From Candidatus Zhuqueibacterota bacterium (lineage in GTDB: Bacteria; Zhuqueibacterota; Zhuqueibacteria; Zhuqueibacterales; Zhuqueibacteraceae), in assembly GCA_013361015.1 (NCBI GenBank), contig JABWAN010000005.1:1-21181 (forward strand): a stretch of 21,181 nt of DNA, in the 5' to 3' direction. The notes below the pieces were generated by a model, which made no database searches, was not told the DNA's origin, and worked only from the letters and a program-made list of their open reading frames with translations. Shown piece after piece: positions 7,648 to 15,247 of the stretch. A program made the translations under genes and the position numbers. Each line of letters begins with the position of its first letter. Position 1 is the stretch's first letter.

Positions 7648-8835
7648 TCAAACCTCGAGCGGCCTTTGCTCTTTCCGGATGCGCTTGCTTTCCACTACGG
7701 CTGCCAAAGCGAGCACCGCTTCTCGATTGTTCTCGCGAGAGGGTTTTACGGTTTGTGCGATGAGCGCGTTAATTTGTTCGCGGTGCGGCGTGTTGAGATT
7801 ATATTGCAGGACGGTGCGAAATACTTTCATGGCTGCGGCATCGGTGCGGCCGGTGCGCAAATACAAATGGGCAAGCGTGGGATAGAGCTTGATGCGCTCG
7901 GGCGCACGCTGCAATACACTTTCATAAATTTGCGCTGCTCGTCGCGGCTTCCCGCGCAGAAGGTAATAGCGCGCCCGCAATCGCGAAGAGAGCGCGAGTC
8001 CTAAAAGCAATGGCAAAGCCAGCGCGCTACCGGCGAACAAAACTATCTCAAAAATGCGCTCATTGTGGTCTTTTGCGTCCACATGCGACAAGCCGAGTTG
8101 CGAGATCAAAAGATTCGCCCGCGCTTGTTCCGCCTGTTTACGCAACTCATGGTCAAGCGGATAGAGTGCTTCCAGCTTGGCGAGCAAGGTGACTGCCGTT
8201 TGCCAATCTTCCCGGCGGAGCGCGGCTGTGGCCGCGGGAAATAACGAATCCACCGGCACTTCGATGACGATATCGGATATCATCGCATTGCGCAATGTTT
8301 GTAGCTCGCGCTCTACTTTTGCCAGCAGCGTATCGGTATCGCGAAATCCGGGATGCAGCGCTTTAACGTCTTGGAAAGACTCCCATGCGAGCACCCAATC
8401 TTCAGCGCGCATGGCTTTGAGGCCTTGGACATAATATCTCGCGAGCTTCGCTTCCGTGCTGTCTTGCTCCATACCCTGCCGCGCTGCGATGAGCATTTCA
8501 TTTGCGTCGCGATAGTTGGGATTCGCTGCCGCAATCATTTCCAGCGCGACCAATGCTTGCACCCAATCGTGCGATTTGAGTGCAAATTGGGCGAGCGCGT
8601 ATTCCTTTTCAATCTCAGCGGTGTTCAAGATTTGCGTCGAATCCTCAGCCACAGACGTAAGCTCGGAACTTGTCGCAGCGGTTTGTTGATGAATTGATTC
8701 GACCTTTGTTGCAGTATTGAACGACAGTGCACTACTTTGTTCCCAGCCAACCAGACTTAGCAGCAACAATGCCACGGCACTGCGTTGCTTTATCCGGAGA
8801 GAGCGCTGAATGCCAAATTTGTCGGTAGCAGTCAT
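7648..8835 (-). CDS. Membrane-anchored TPR-like repeat protein, function unknown
   Basis: This 395-residue protein has an N-terminal hydrophobic segment (about 18-30, KQRSAVALLLLSL) that could be a signal anchor, then a helical repeat region. Three repeats share a pattern of Trp, Ala and a Pro-containing turn: DWVQALVAL..NPNYRDA (90-111), DWVLAWESF..HPGFRDT (146-167) and DWQTAVTLL..YPLDHE (210-230). A second transmembrane helix lies at about 260-283, followed by a C-terminal TPR pair (RGKPRRAAQIYESVLQRAPE and its neighbour, 295-345). The first repeats are probably periplasmic and the last cytoplasmic, but topology is inferred. It may scaffold an envelope complex. ATG 8835 has GGAAG ten bases upstream, and a promoter-like sequence precedes it. 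No specific family is recognised and neighbours do not define its role. Confidence 0.75.
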   Translation of the reverse strand: MTATDKFGIQRSLRIKQRSAVALLLLSLVGWEQSSALSFNTATKVESIHQQTAATSSELTSVAEDSTQILNTAEIEKEYALAQFALKSHDWVQALVALEMIAAANPNYRDANEMLIAARQGMEQDSTEAKLARYYVQGLKAMRAEDWVLAWESFQDVKALHPGFRDTDTLLAKVERELQTLRNAMISDIVIEVPVDSLFPAATAALRREDWQTAVTLLAKLEALYPLDHELRKQAEQARANLLISQLGLSHVDAKDHNERIFEIVLFAGSALALPLLLGLALSSRLRARYYLLRGKPRRAAQIYESVLQRAPERIKLYPTLAHLYLRTGRTDAAAMKVFRTVLQYNLNTPHREQINALIAQTVKPSRENNREAVLALAAVVESKRIRKEQRPLEV

Positions 8836-8891
8836 AAGTTTAAAACTTCCGGTTTGAAATCGCAGTCATAAGACGAGGCTCCCTGCCCGGA

Positions 8892-8921
8892 ATTCTATCG
8901 ACCTGAATTGTACACGTTCAA
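8892..8921 (-). promoter_or_regulatory. Putative sigma-70-type promoter of the TPR gene
   Basis: On the minus strand TTGAAC (8916-8921) and TAGAAT (8892-8897) are separated by 18 bp, giving a leader of roughly 50 nt before ATG 8835. Identified by eye from consensus likeness. Confidence 0.42.
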
Positions 8922-9023
8922 CGTATTGAAAAGGTGGGATAACTTCCATCCCCCCGTCATTTCATACGCGTTATGGCTGAGGAGTGCAGAAAGGTGATTA
9001 GAGAACAGGTCTCAGAAAAGCAC

Positions 9024-9051
9024 TTGAATTTTTGCCAAAGATTTATATACT
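9024..9051 (+). promoter_or_regulatory. Putative sigma-70-type promoter of the GldA/GldFG-like operon
   Basis: TTGAAT (9024-9029) and TATACT (9046-9051) are separated by 16 bp. The expected start of transcription falls at about 9058, just before the palindrome at 9061-9076, about 95 bp ahead of the first gene. Confidence 0.45.
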
Positions 9052-9060
9052 CAGCTTCCT

Positions 9061-9076
9061 GTTTGGTCGGCCAAAC
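9061..9076. promoter_or_regulatory. Palindrome GTTTGG-TCGG-CCAAAC, possible operator or 5' leader hairpin
   Basis: Two perfect 6-bp arms flank a 4-bp centre immediately downstream of the predicted transcription start of the ABC operon. This position would suit a repressor operator or a small leader hairpin. No regulator gene is adjacent, so its partner is unknown. Confidence 0.4.
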
Positions 9077-9150
9077 GCTTTTGATGAGCCGCCGAAGGGG
9101 TGCTGCTTTCACTAGCCAATCGAAGTTGGTCAAATCAATGAGGTAAGGAG

Positions 9151-9918
9151 ATGAGTAAAGCTTCCAAAGTTATGATCGAAGCGAAAGGCTTGAGCAAATT
9201 TTACGGGCCTTTTGTGGCGATCAAAGATATTTCCTTCGCCATTCCCGAGGGGCAGATCGTCGCTTTCCTCGGGCCGAACGGCGCAGGCAAAACCACGACG
9301 ATGAAAATTCTGAGTGGTTATCTCGCGGCCAGCGAAGGCGAAGCGTCAATTGCCGGCCTCGATGTCACGAAGGACCGGCTAGCTGCGGCAAAAAAATTGG
9401 GTTACTTGCCGGAGAATGGCCCGCTTTATCGCGACATGACGCCGCTGGAGTTGTTAACCTTTTTCGGCGAAGTACGCGGCCTGGAACCGGCCACGTTGAC
9501 GAAGCGCATCGACACCGTCATCAAGCAATGCGCGTTGGAATACGTGTTGGAGAAAACTATTGGCAAACTGTCGCGCGGCTATCGCCAGCGCGTCGGCCTC
9601 GCCACCGCGCTCCTGCATGATCCTCCGGTGTTGATCATGGACGAGCCAACCGCGGGTTTGGATCCGAATCAAATCCGGGATTTCCGCAAGAATATCCGCG
9701 AGCTCGGCCGCTCGAAAACGATTTTGCTCTCCACGCACATTTTGCAGGAAGTGGAAGCCGTGGCCGATCGCGTGTTGTTGGTGCACAACGGCCAACTCGT
9801 GTTCGACGGCACGCCGAACCAATTGCGCGAAAATGGTTCTTTGGAAGAACCGTTTTATCGTCTCACAGGTTATGGACATGTCGAATCCACCGCCGTAAAG
9901 GAGGGCGCTGCTGCATGA
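9151..9918 (+). CDS. ABC transporter ATP-binding protein, GldA/ABC-2 type
   Basis: The 255-residue ATPase has Walker A GPNGAGKT (41-48), signature LSRGYRQR (140-147), Walker B LIMDEP (161-166), D-loop AGLDP and switch His196 (STHILQE). The signature LSRGYRQRVGLA and the sequence LGYLPENGPLYRDMTPLELL are typical of ATPases paired with ABC-2 permeases and GldG-like proteins (GldA family in Bacteroidota). It presumably drives the membrane protein encoded next. GAGG at 9140-9143 lies 7 nt before ATG 9151 and is the best ribosome-binding site; the AAGGAG touching the ATG is too close. The stop overlaps the next start by 4 bp (ATGA), so the two proteins are made together. In gliding species GldA works with GldF and GldG, but homologues occur in non-gliding bacteria too, so motility cannot be inferred. 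Confidence 0.92.
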   Translation: MSKASKVMIEAKGLSKFYGPFVAIKDISFAIPEGQIVAFLGPNGAGKTTTMKILSGYLAASEGEASIAGLDVTKDRLAAAKKLGYLPENGPLYRDMTPLELLTFFGEVRGLEPATLTKRIDTVIKQCALEYVLEKTIGKLSRGYRQRVGLATALLHDPPVLIMDEPTAGLDPNQIRDFRKNIRELGRSKTILLSTHILQEVEAVADRVLLVHNGQLVFDGTPNQLRENGSLEEPFYRLTGYGHVESTAVKEGAAA

Positions 9919-12581
9919 CACTCAATCTCAATCAAGCCGCCATCAAAGCCATCGTGCGGCGCGATCTACGCATTTATTTCAGCAATCCCACAGGCTACGT
10001 TTTCATAACGCTCTTCATTTTTCTCAGCGCCATGGCGGCCTTTTGGCAAGAGCGTTTCTTTATGAACAATCTGGCCAACCTCGATCAACTCAACAATCTC
10101 TTCCCCTTGCTATTGTTGTTCTTTGTGCCCGCGCTGACGATGGGCGTGTGGGCGGAAGAGCGCAAAGAAGGCACGGATGAATTGCTGCTCACCTTGCCCG
10201 CCACTGATCTCGAAGTGGTGCTCGGGAAATTTCTCGCCACGTTGGGTATTTACACCGCCTCACTCGTGCTCTCGCTCAGCCACATTCTCGTGCTGTTCTG
10301 GCTGGGCCGGCCCGATTTGGGGTTGATGTTCGGCAATTACCTCGGCTATTGGTTCATCGGCGCCGCGATGATTGCGACCGGCATGCTGGCTTCGCTGCTT
10401 ACTTCGAACGTTACCATCGCATACATTCTCGGCGCAGTGTTCTGCGCATTCTGTGCGTTCGTTGACAATCTCGGCGGCTTATTCAGCGAAGGCGTAAGGC
10501 GCTTCTTTGAGCCACTGGGCGTTTACGGCCATTTCGGCGATTTTTCGCGCGGCGTCGTGAGCCTCTCCGGCTTGCTTTATTTTCTGTCATTGACCGCAGT
10601 GATGCTGTACTTGAACGTTATTCTCATCAGCCGGCGCCACTGGCCGCTCCACGCCGATGGCTATAAAATGTGGTTGCATCATCTCGTGCGCGCGGTTGCA
10701 CTCGTAATCGCCGTGATCAGCGCGAACGCGATCATGAGCCGGGCGAGCTTGCGTCTCGACGTCACCGCAGAGCAATTGCACTCGCTCTCCGATGAAACCG
10801 AAAAGCTGCTGCGTGAATTGCCGGATAATCGCCCGGTGTTCATTCAAGCCTACGTCAGCAAAGACGTGCCGCAGCAATATGTGGAGACGCGCGAGAATTT
10901 GATGAGCTTCTTGAATGAGATGGATGCTACGGGCGGTGAGCGTGTGCAAGTGCTCGTGCATGATACCGAGCCGTATACCGAGCAGGCGCGTGATGCCCGC
11001 GAGAAATTCGGCATCACGCCGGTCGAAGTGCCGATCACGGGCGCCGGGCGTGCGAACACCGCACAAGTGTTCATGGGCGTGGCCATTACCTGCGGCGCGG
11101 AAGAGCAAGTTATTCCATTCTTTGATCGTGGCCTGCCCGTGGAATATGAACTGGCGCGCAGCATTCGCATTGTGGCCAAGACCGAGCGGAAAAAAATCGG
11201 CGTGGTGAATACCGACGCGAAACTCTTTGGCGGTTTCGACTTTCAAAGCTTCCGCAGCAATCCCGCCTGGCCCGTGGTGGAGGAATTGAAGAAGCAATAC
11301 GAAGTCGTGCAGATCAATGCCACGAGTCCGATTACGGAAAAGGTCGACGGCTTGCTGGTGGCGCTGCCTTCGGCGTTGCCGCAAGAAGAGATGGATAATT
11401 TGATGGCGGCCATCACAGCCGGTACTCCCACTTTGATTTTGGATGATCCGTTGCCAATCTTCGATATCGGACTTTCACCTTCGGAGCGCAGCGGTGCGAA
11501 CACGAATCCGTTCATGCGCAATCAAGGTCCGCCGCCTAAACCGAAAGGCGACATCAATTCGTTCATGGCCAAGCTCGGCATCAGTTGGAATTCCGCTTCG
11601 ATCACGTGGGACACGTACAACCCGCATCCCGATCTCGCGCAGATTCCGCCGCAGATCGTGTTCGTGGGCCACGGTAATCAAAACCCCGAAGCCTTCAATC
11701 CTCAAAACAACGCGAGCTCCGGTTTGCAAGAAGTGGTGCTGCTCTATCCCGGCGCGTTGCAAAACGTGACGGGCAGTGGCACAGAATTTCAACCCTTGCT
11801 CAAAAGCAGTTTCGCTTCGGGCGTGTTGAATTATAATCAAATGGTGCAGCGCAGTTTCTTCGGCACGCAGCTCGTCAATCGCGGCTTTCGGCTCATACCA
11901 AACAACCTCGATCAAGTTCTGGCCGCGCACATCAAGAGCGCCGGCGCAGATTCCGCCGGCTCCGGCAAGAAAACGAACGTCATTTTCATCGCCGATCTCG
12001 ATTTCATCGGCGAACAATTTTTCGAGCTGCGCAAACGCGGCTTTGAGAATCTCAACTTCGACAACGTGACGTTCTTTTTGAATTGCATGGACATGCTGGT
12101 GGGCGATGAATCGTTCATTGCACTGCGCAAACGTCGCGTGAAGCATCGCACGCTCGAAGCCGTGGAGGAGCGCACGAAAGAATATGTCGAGCGCCGCGCA
12201 AAAGAGGAACAAGATGCCGAAGCGAAAGCACAAACCGAATTGGATAACGCGCAGAGGCGTTTGAACGAAAAAGTCGCGGAGGTGCGGCAACGCGCCGGCC
12301 TGGATGAGCAAACCATGCAAATCATGGCGAAGAGCGCGCAAGAGGCGGAGAATCGCCGTTTTGAAGTGCAGAAGGCGAACATTGAAGCGCAGAAGGAAGC
12401 ACAAATTCAGCACAGCAAAGAGAACATGGAAGCGCAGATTCGCCGCATTCAGAGCAACATCAAAACCTTTGCGGTGCTTTTGCCGCCCATACCCGTGTTC
12501 GTGTTGGGCGTGATGATTTTTCTGCGCCGCGCCAAGCGCGAACGCGAGGGCGCGGCTGCGGCGAGAAGACTGCGGAGTTGA
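9915..12581 (+). CDS. Fused ABC-2 permease (GldF-like) and GldG-like auxiliary protein
   Basis: One 888-residue chain joins two parts that are separate proteins in Flavobacterium (GldF and GldG). Residues 1-240 are an ABC-2 permease with about six helices (near 20-44, 59-80, 107-131, 142-165, 166-186, 214-240). A further helix at 253-275 starts the GldG-like part, followed by an extracytoplasmic ABC_transp_aux-like domain (SLRLDVTAEQLHSLSDET, then LLVALPSALPQEEMDNL and TPTLILDDP). A Glu/Lys/Arg-rich coiled coil (about 738-850) leads into a last helix (851-870, FAVLLPPIPVFVLGVMIFL) and a basic tail. It should form the membrane core of an exporter or machinery driven by the ATPase encoded just upstream. 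The cargo is unknown. The fusion is in frame with no sign of frameshift. Confidence 0.9.
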   Translation: MTLNLNQAAIKAIVRRDLRIYFSNPTGYVFITLFIFLSAMAAFWQERFFMNNLANLDQLNNLFPLLLLFFVPALTMGVWAEERKEGTDELLLTLPATDLEVVLGKFLATLGIYTASLVLSLSHILVLFWLGRPDLGLMFGNYLGYWFIGAAMIATGMLASLLTSNVTIAYILGAVFCAFCAFVDNLGGLFSEGVRRFFEPLGVYGHFGDFSRGVVSLSGLLYFLSLTAVMLYLNVILISRRHWPLHADGYKMWLHHLVRAVALVIAVISANAIMSRASLRLDVTAEQLHSLSDETEKLLRELPDNRPVFIQAYVSKDVPQQYVETRENLMSFLNEMDATGGERVQVLVHDTEPYTEQARDAREKFGITPVEVPITGAGRANTAQVFMGVAITCGAEEQVIPFFDRGLPVEYELARSIRIVAKTERKKIGVVNTDAKLFGGFDFQSFRSNPAWPVVEELKKQYEVVQINATSPITEKVDGLLVALPSALPQEEMDNLMAAITAGTPTLILDDPLPIFDIGLSPSERSGANTNPFMRNQGPPPKPKGDINSFMAKLGISWNSASITWDTYNPHPDLAQIPPQIVFVGHGNQNPEAFNPQNNASSGLQEVVLLYPGALQNVTGSGTEFQPLLKSSFASGVLNYNQMVQRSFFGTQLVNRGFRLIPNNLDQVLAAHIKSAGADSAGSGKKTNVIFIADLDFIGEQFFELRKRGFENLNFDNVTFFLNCMDMLVGDESFIALRKRRVKHRTLEAVEERTKEYVERRAKEEQDAEAKAQTELDNAQRRLNEKVAEVRQRAGLDEQTMQIMAKSAQEAENRRFEVQKANIEAQKEAQIQHSKENMEAQIRRIQSNIKTFAVLLPPIPVFVLGVMIFLRRAKREREGAAAARRLRS

Positions 12582-12589
12582 ATGGCAAG

Positions 12590-12637
12590 GAGCCAAATAT
12601 GAAAAGGAGCCAATGAGGCAACTTAAAATTTTGGCTC
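12590..12637. repeat. Repeated GAGCCAA motif with inverted TTGGCTC
   Basis: AAGGAGCCAA occurs twice (12587-12596 and 12604-12613), and the inverse TTGGCTC follows at 12631-12637. Either upstream copy could pair with the downstream one, giving two alternative small hairpins between the permease and DUF4340 genes. There is no T-run, so it is not a standard terminator. Confidence 0.4.
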
Positions 12638-12664
12638 TCATGAATTTTCGAAACCCCTCTTAAC

Positions 12665-12737
12665 TGTCATTCAGAAGGAATCCTTTTGAGTACTCGGCGC
12701 TATCTCCAGCGAGTAAAAAGATTCCTACTGAATGACA
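12665..12737. repeat. Palindromic repeat element, copy 3 (TGTCATTCAG ... CTGAATGACA)
   Basis: The arms at 12665-12687 and 12716-12737 pair nearly completely: TGTCATTCAGAAGGAATC on the left and GATTCCTACTGAATGACA on the right, with one mismatch and one bulge. Like copy 2 it combines GTCATTC ends with an inner GGAATC/GATTCC. It lies inside the ABC operon, 15 bp ahead of the DUF4340 start codon, and would fold into a strong hairpin in the transcript. Confidence 0.82.
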
Positions 12738-12752
12738 CCTTATGGATAAAAT

Positions 12753-14114
12753 ATGAACGAAACCAAGAAAACAATCATCTTCGGCGCGGCCGCGATTGCG
12801 TTGGCCCTGCTCGCGTTCGTGACTGCACCGCGCAAGGCGAAACCGAATGCCTTTCTCGATCAAGGCGAGGCGTTCTTTCCGCAATTCACCGATCCGACCA
12901 CGGCCACTTCGCTCGAAGTCATCAGCTTCGACGAAGCCACGGGCAGCGCTTCGCCGTTCAAAGTCGTTTTGCAGGAAGGCAAGTGGAGCATTCCCTCGCA
13001 CTACAATTATCCTGCGGACGGCAAAGAGCGTTTGGCCAAAACCGCGGCTTCAGTGATCGACATCAAGAAAGATGATTTTCGCACGGACAATGTCGCAGAT
13101 CACGAAGCCTGCGGCGTGCTTGATCCGTTGGATGAAAAAGCCACAAGTCTCAAAGGGCGCGGTCAGCGCGTCACCCTCAAGGGCAGCGGCGATCAAGTGC
13201 TAGCGGACTTCATCGTCGGCAAGCAAGTGGAAGGCCGCGAGGGATTCCGCTACGTGCGCGTGCCGGAGCAGAAACGCGTCTACGCCGTACGCATGAATGC
13301 CGATCTCTCCACCAAGTTCAGCGATTGGATTGAGGCAGATTTGTTGCTCGTCAACAAAGACGACATCAAGCAAGTAGTGCGCAAAGACTATTCGATTGAT
13401 GAGCGGAGAGGCACGATCGAGCAACGCGACAATCTGATTCTCGACAAGAACGACAAAAACGAATGGGCCGTGAACAACATGCCCGCAGGCCAGGAGGTTG
13501 ACAATACCAAGATGGGCAACTTCCTCACGGCGTTGGATGAACTGACCATCGTCGGCGTGCGGCCTAAACCCGCAGGCTTGACGCAAACTTTGGAACGCGC
13601 CACGAACGGGCTCACGCAGGAAGACGTGATGTCGCTGCAAGGCAAAGGTTATTATTTCGCGCCGAACGGCCAGTTGTTTTCGAACGAGGGCGAGCTGCAA
13701 GCGCGCACGAAGGATGGCGTAACCTACACGCTACGCTTCGGAGAGGTTGTGTATGGCACGGGCGAGGCGGTGAGCGCGGGCACGGATTCTGTGAATATCG
13801 ACCGCACCAAGCCCGGCGAGAATCGTTATCTCTTCATCACCACTTCTTTCGACGCCAAGGCTTTTCCGCCCGCGCCGCCAAAGCCGCGCGATACTTCGTT
13901 CATGGACAAGCCGGATAGCTTGCTTACTTCCGCGGAGCGCGCGAACAAAGAAATGCAAAACAAGTATGATGAATGGGAGCGCAACGTGGGCAAGGGCCAG
14001 AAGCTTTCAGAAGATCTCAACAAACGCTTCGCGAAGTGGTACTACGTGATTTCTTCAGCGAGCTTTGACAAATTGAAGCTCGTGCGGAAGGATTTGTTGA
14101 AGGCGAAGAGTTGA
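12753..14114 (+). CDS. DUF4340 domain protein, membrane-anchored partner of the GldA/GldFG-like transporter
   Basis: The 453-residue product starts with a single transmembrane helix (about 8-24, TIIFGAAAIALALLAFV) and continues with a long extracytoplasmic part. It has the usual DUF4340 features: EGKWSIPSHYNYPADGKERLAK, a GKQVEGREGFRYVRV strand and SDWIEADLL (about 193-200), followed by a second similar region after about 210. DUF4340 genes commonly follow GldG-like genes, and that order is seen here. It probably forms part of the same envelope complex; biochemical function is not known. The C-terminal segment has a Lys/Glu-rich stretch (TSAERANKEMQNKYDEWERNVGKGQ). No strong Shine-Dalgarno precedes the ATG, and a palindromic repeat separates it from the permease gene, so its expression may differ from that of the first two genes. 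Confidence 0.88.
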   Translation: MNETKKTIIFGAAAIALALLAFVTAPRKAKPNAFLDQGEAFFPQFTDPTTATSLEVISFDEATGSASPFKVVLQEGKWSIPSHYNYPADGKERLAKTAASVIDIKKDDFRTDNVADHEACGVLDPLDEKATSLKGRGQRVTLKGSGDQVLADFIVGKQVEGREGFRYVRVPEQKRVYAVRMNADLSTKFSDWIEADLLLVNKDDIKQVVRKDYSIDERRGTIEQRDNLILDKNDKNEWAVNNMPAGQEVDNTKMGNFLTALDELTIVGVRPKPAGLTQTLERATNGLTQEDVMSLQGKGYYFAPNGQLFSNEGELQARTKDGVTYTLRFGEVVYGTGEAVSAGTDSVNIDRTKPGENRYLFITTSFDAKAFPPAPPKPRDTSFMDKPDSLLTSAERANKEMQNKYDEWERNVGKGQKLSEDLNKRFAKWYYVISSASFDKLKLVRKDLLKAKS

Positions 14115-14141
14115 GAGGTATGCTTGAGTTGATTTGCTGGA

Positions 14142-14180
14142 AAATAAAAAAGCAGGTTGAGAAAGCCTGCTTTTTTATTT
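14142..14180. terminator. Bidirectional rho-independent terminator
   Basis: A perfect 15-bp inverted repeat (AAATAAAAAAGCAGG at 14142-14156 and its complement at 14166-14180) encloses a 9-base loop. The GC core GCAGG/CCTGC is flanked by A-run and T-run, so it works in both directions. It lies between the convergent ends of the DUF4340 gene and the oxidoreductase FAD-subunit gene. Confidence 0.92.
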
Positions 14181-14214
14181 TGATGAATTCTGGGGATGAG
14201 AATGACAAATGCAA

Positions 14215-15186
14215 TTACACCAACCTCTCCAACGCCCGCCTCACCATCACCTTCGTGAGCTGAACTTTATAACCATTCTGCGACATGGGATTCGCGTTCG
14301 CGACCGCGGCGTTCGCGGCCTTCGCGATCACCTCGGCGGTGAGCGCCTTGCCGTTCAGCTCCGCTTCCGTGGCTTCAACACGCCACGGTTTTGGCGCAAC
14401 GCCGCCGAGCACGACGCTCGCCTTCTTGCACGTCTTGCCTTCCATCTGCAACACCGCGGCCACGCTCACGATCGCGAAGTCGAGCGATTGCTTCTCGCGG
14501 AATTTGAGATACGTGCTCTTCGTGCCTGGCGCAGGTTGCGGCACGCGCACGGCAGTGATGAATTGATTGGGCTGCAGTATGTGTTCACGGCGAATGTTAT
14601 CGAGCGGCAACTCATAAAAATCTTCGAGCGCGATCTCTTCTTTGCCGTGCGGGCCAAGCACGTCGAGAGTTGCGCCGAGCGCCAGCAATGCCGGCGCGGA
14701 ATCGGAAGGATGCACAATGAAACTCGGACCGCCGCCGAACAGGCAATGATATTTGTTCAAGCCATCGACCGCGTAGCAGCGACCGCCGCCTTTTTTGATG
14801 CACACAATATCCTTCGCGCGAAAATACCAGCAGCGTGGGCGTTGGCAGAGATTGCCGCCGAGCGTGCCCATGTTGCGCAACTGCGGCGTGGCAATGCTCT
14901 CGGCCGCTTCGGCCAGCACCGCAAAATTTTTCCGCACGGAAGCATGTTCGGCAATTTCGGCAATCGTGGTGAGCGCGCCGATTTCCAAGCCCGCGCCGTT
15001 TTTTATGTAGCTCAAGCCCGGAACGCTTTTGAGATTGATCACGCGCTGCGGCTGCACGAGTCGCTCTTTGAGCATGTCGAGCAAATCCGTGCCGCCCGCG
15101 AGCAGCAGAGCTTCGTCCCATTTTTTGCCGAGCAATGCGGGGACGCTCTCCAAAGTTTTGGGATTGATGAGTTCGAATTCGACCAT
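14215..15186 (-). CDS. FAD-binding subunit of a molybdenum hydroxylase (PaoB/YagS-like) with extra cysteine cluster
   Basis: The 323-residue protein is the electron-transferring flavin subunit of a xanthine dehydrogenase family enzyme. FAD-binding loops are seen at LAGGTDLL (29-36) and TLGGNLCQ (108-115). After the second loop comes an insertion, LCQRPRCWYFR, with further cysteines, giving Cys114, Cys119, Cys129, Cys137 and Cys148. E. coli PaoB (YagS) has a comparable insertion that binds an additional [4Fe-4S] cluster, so the same is inferred here. The CO dehydrogenase flavin C-terminal domain follows (about 195-300, FREKQSLDFAIVSVAAVLQ). ATG 15186 has GGAG six bases upstream; a TTG four codons earlier would overlap that site and is rejected. 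It is last in the operon and ends at a shared terminator. Gene order here is FeS, Mo, FAD, whereas E. coli has FeS, FAD, Mo. Confidence 0.9.
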   Translation of the reverse strand: MVEFELINPKTLESVPALLGKKWDEALLLAGGTDLLDMLKERLVQPQRVINLKSVPGLSYIKNGAGLEIGALTTIAEIAEHASVRKNFAVLAEAAESIATPQLRNMGTLGGNLCQRPRCWYFRAKDIVCIKKGGGRCYAVDGLNKYHCLFGGGPSFIVHPSDSAPALLALGATLDVLGPHGKEEIALEDFYELPLDNIRREHILQPNQFITAVRVPQPAPGTKSTYLKFREKQSLDFAIVSVAAVLQMEGKTCKKASVVLGGVAPKPWRVEATEAELNGKALTAEVIAKAANAAVANANPMSQNGYKVQLTKVMVRRALERLV

Positions 15187-15192
15187 GGGTTT

Positions 15193-15196
15193 CTCC
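15193..15196 (-). promoter_or_regulatory. Ribosome-binding site deciding the FAD-subunit start
   Basis: GGAG on the minus strand lies 6 nt before ATG 15186. It rules out the in-frame TTG at 15198 as start. Confidence 0.7.
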
Positions 15197-15207
15197 AATT
15201 CCTTTTA

Positions 15208-15238
15208 GAACGCAGATGCCGCCGATAAACGCAGATTA
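15208..15238. repeat. Left imperfect terminal inverted repeat of the GxxExxY cassette
   Basis: The sequence starts GAACGCAGATGCCGCCGATA and contains a tandem CGC(A/C)GAT pattern. It pairs with 15676-15706 at 22 of 31 positions. Confidence 0.5.
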
Positions 15239-15247
15239 CAGCCTATT

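Larger units (their letters stand above)
8836..9150. other. Divergent intergenic region between the TPR gene and the ABC exporter operon
   Basis: This 315-bp spacer separates a leftward and a rightward transcription unit. It contains one promoter-like sequence for each direction (8892-8921 minus, 9024-9051 plus) and a short palindrome (9061-9076). No gene is seen. Confidence 0.6.

Noticed and set aside
10587..11384. A 265-codon open frame on the minus strand
   Set aside because: It is antisense to the GldFG-like gene and has shadow-like composition.
11475..12641. A 388-codon open frame on the minus strand
   Set aside because: It is antisense to the GldFG-like gene and shows no domain; the plus-strand protein has a clear coiled coil and membrane helix.
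3284..12737. The three palindromes read as parts of a CRISPR array
   Set aside because: They are kilobases apart, are palindromes rather than regularly spaced direct repeats, and no cas genes are present.
14209..15228. A 339-codon open frame on the plus strand
   Set aside because: It lies opposite the FAD-subunit gene, has no recognisable domain and is rich in Arg, Ala and His as expected for an antisense shadow.
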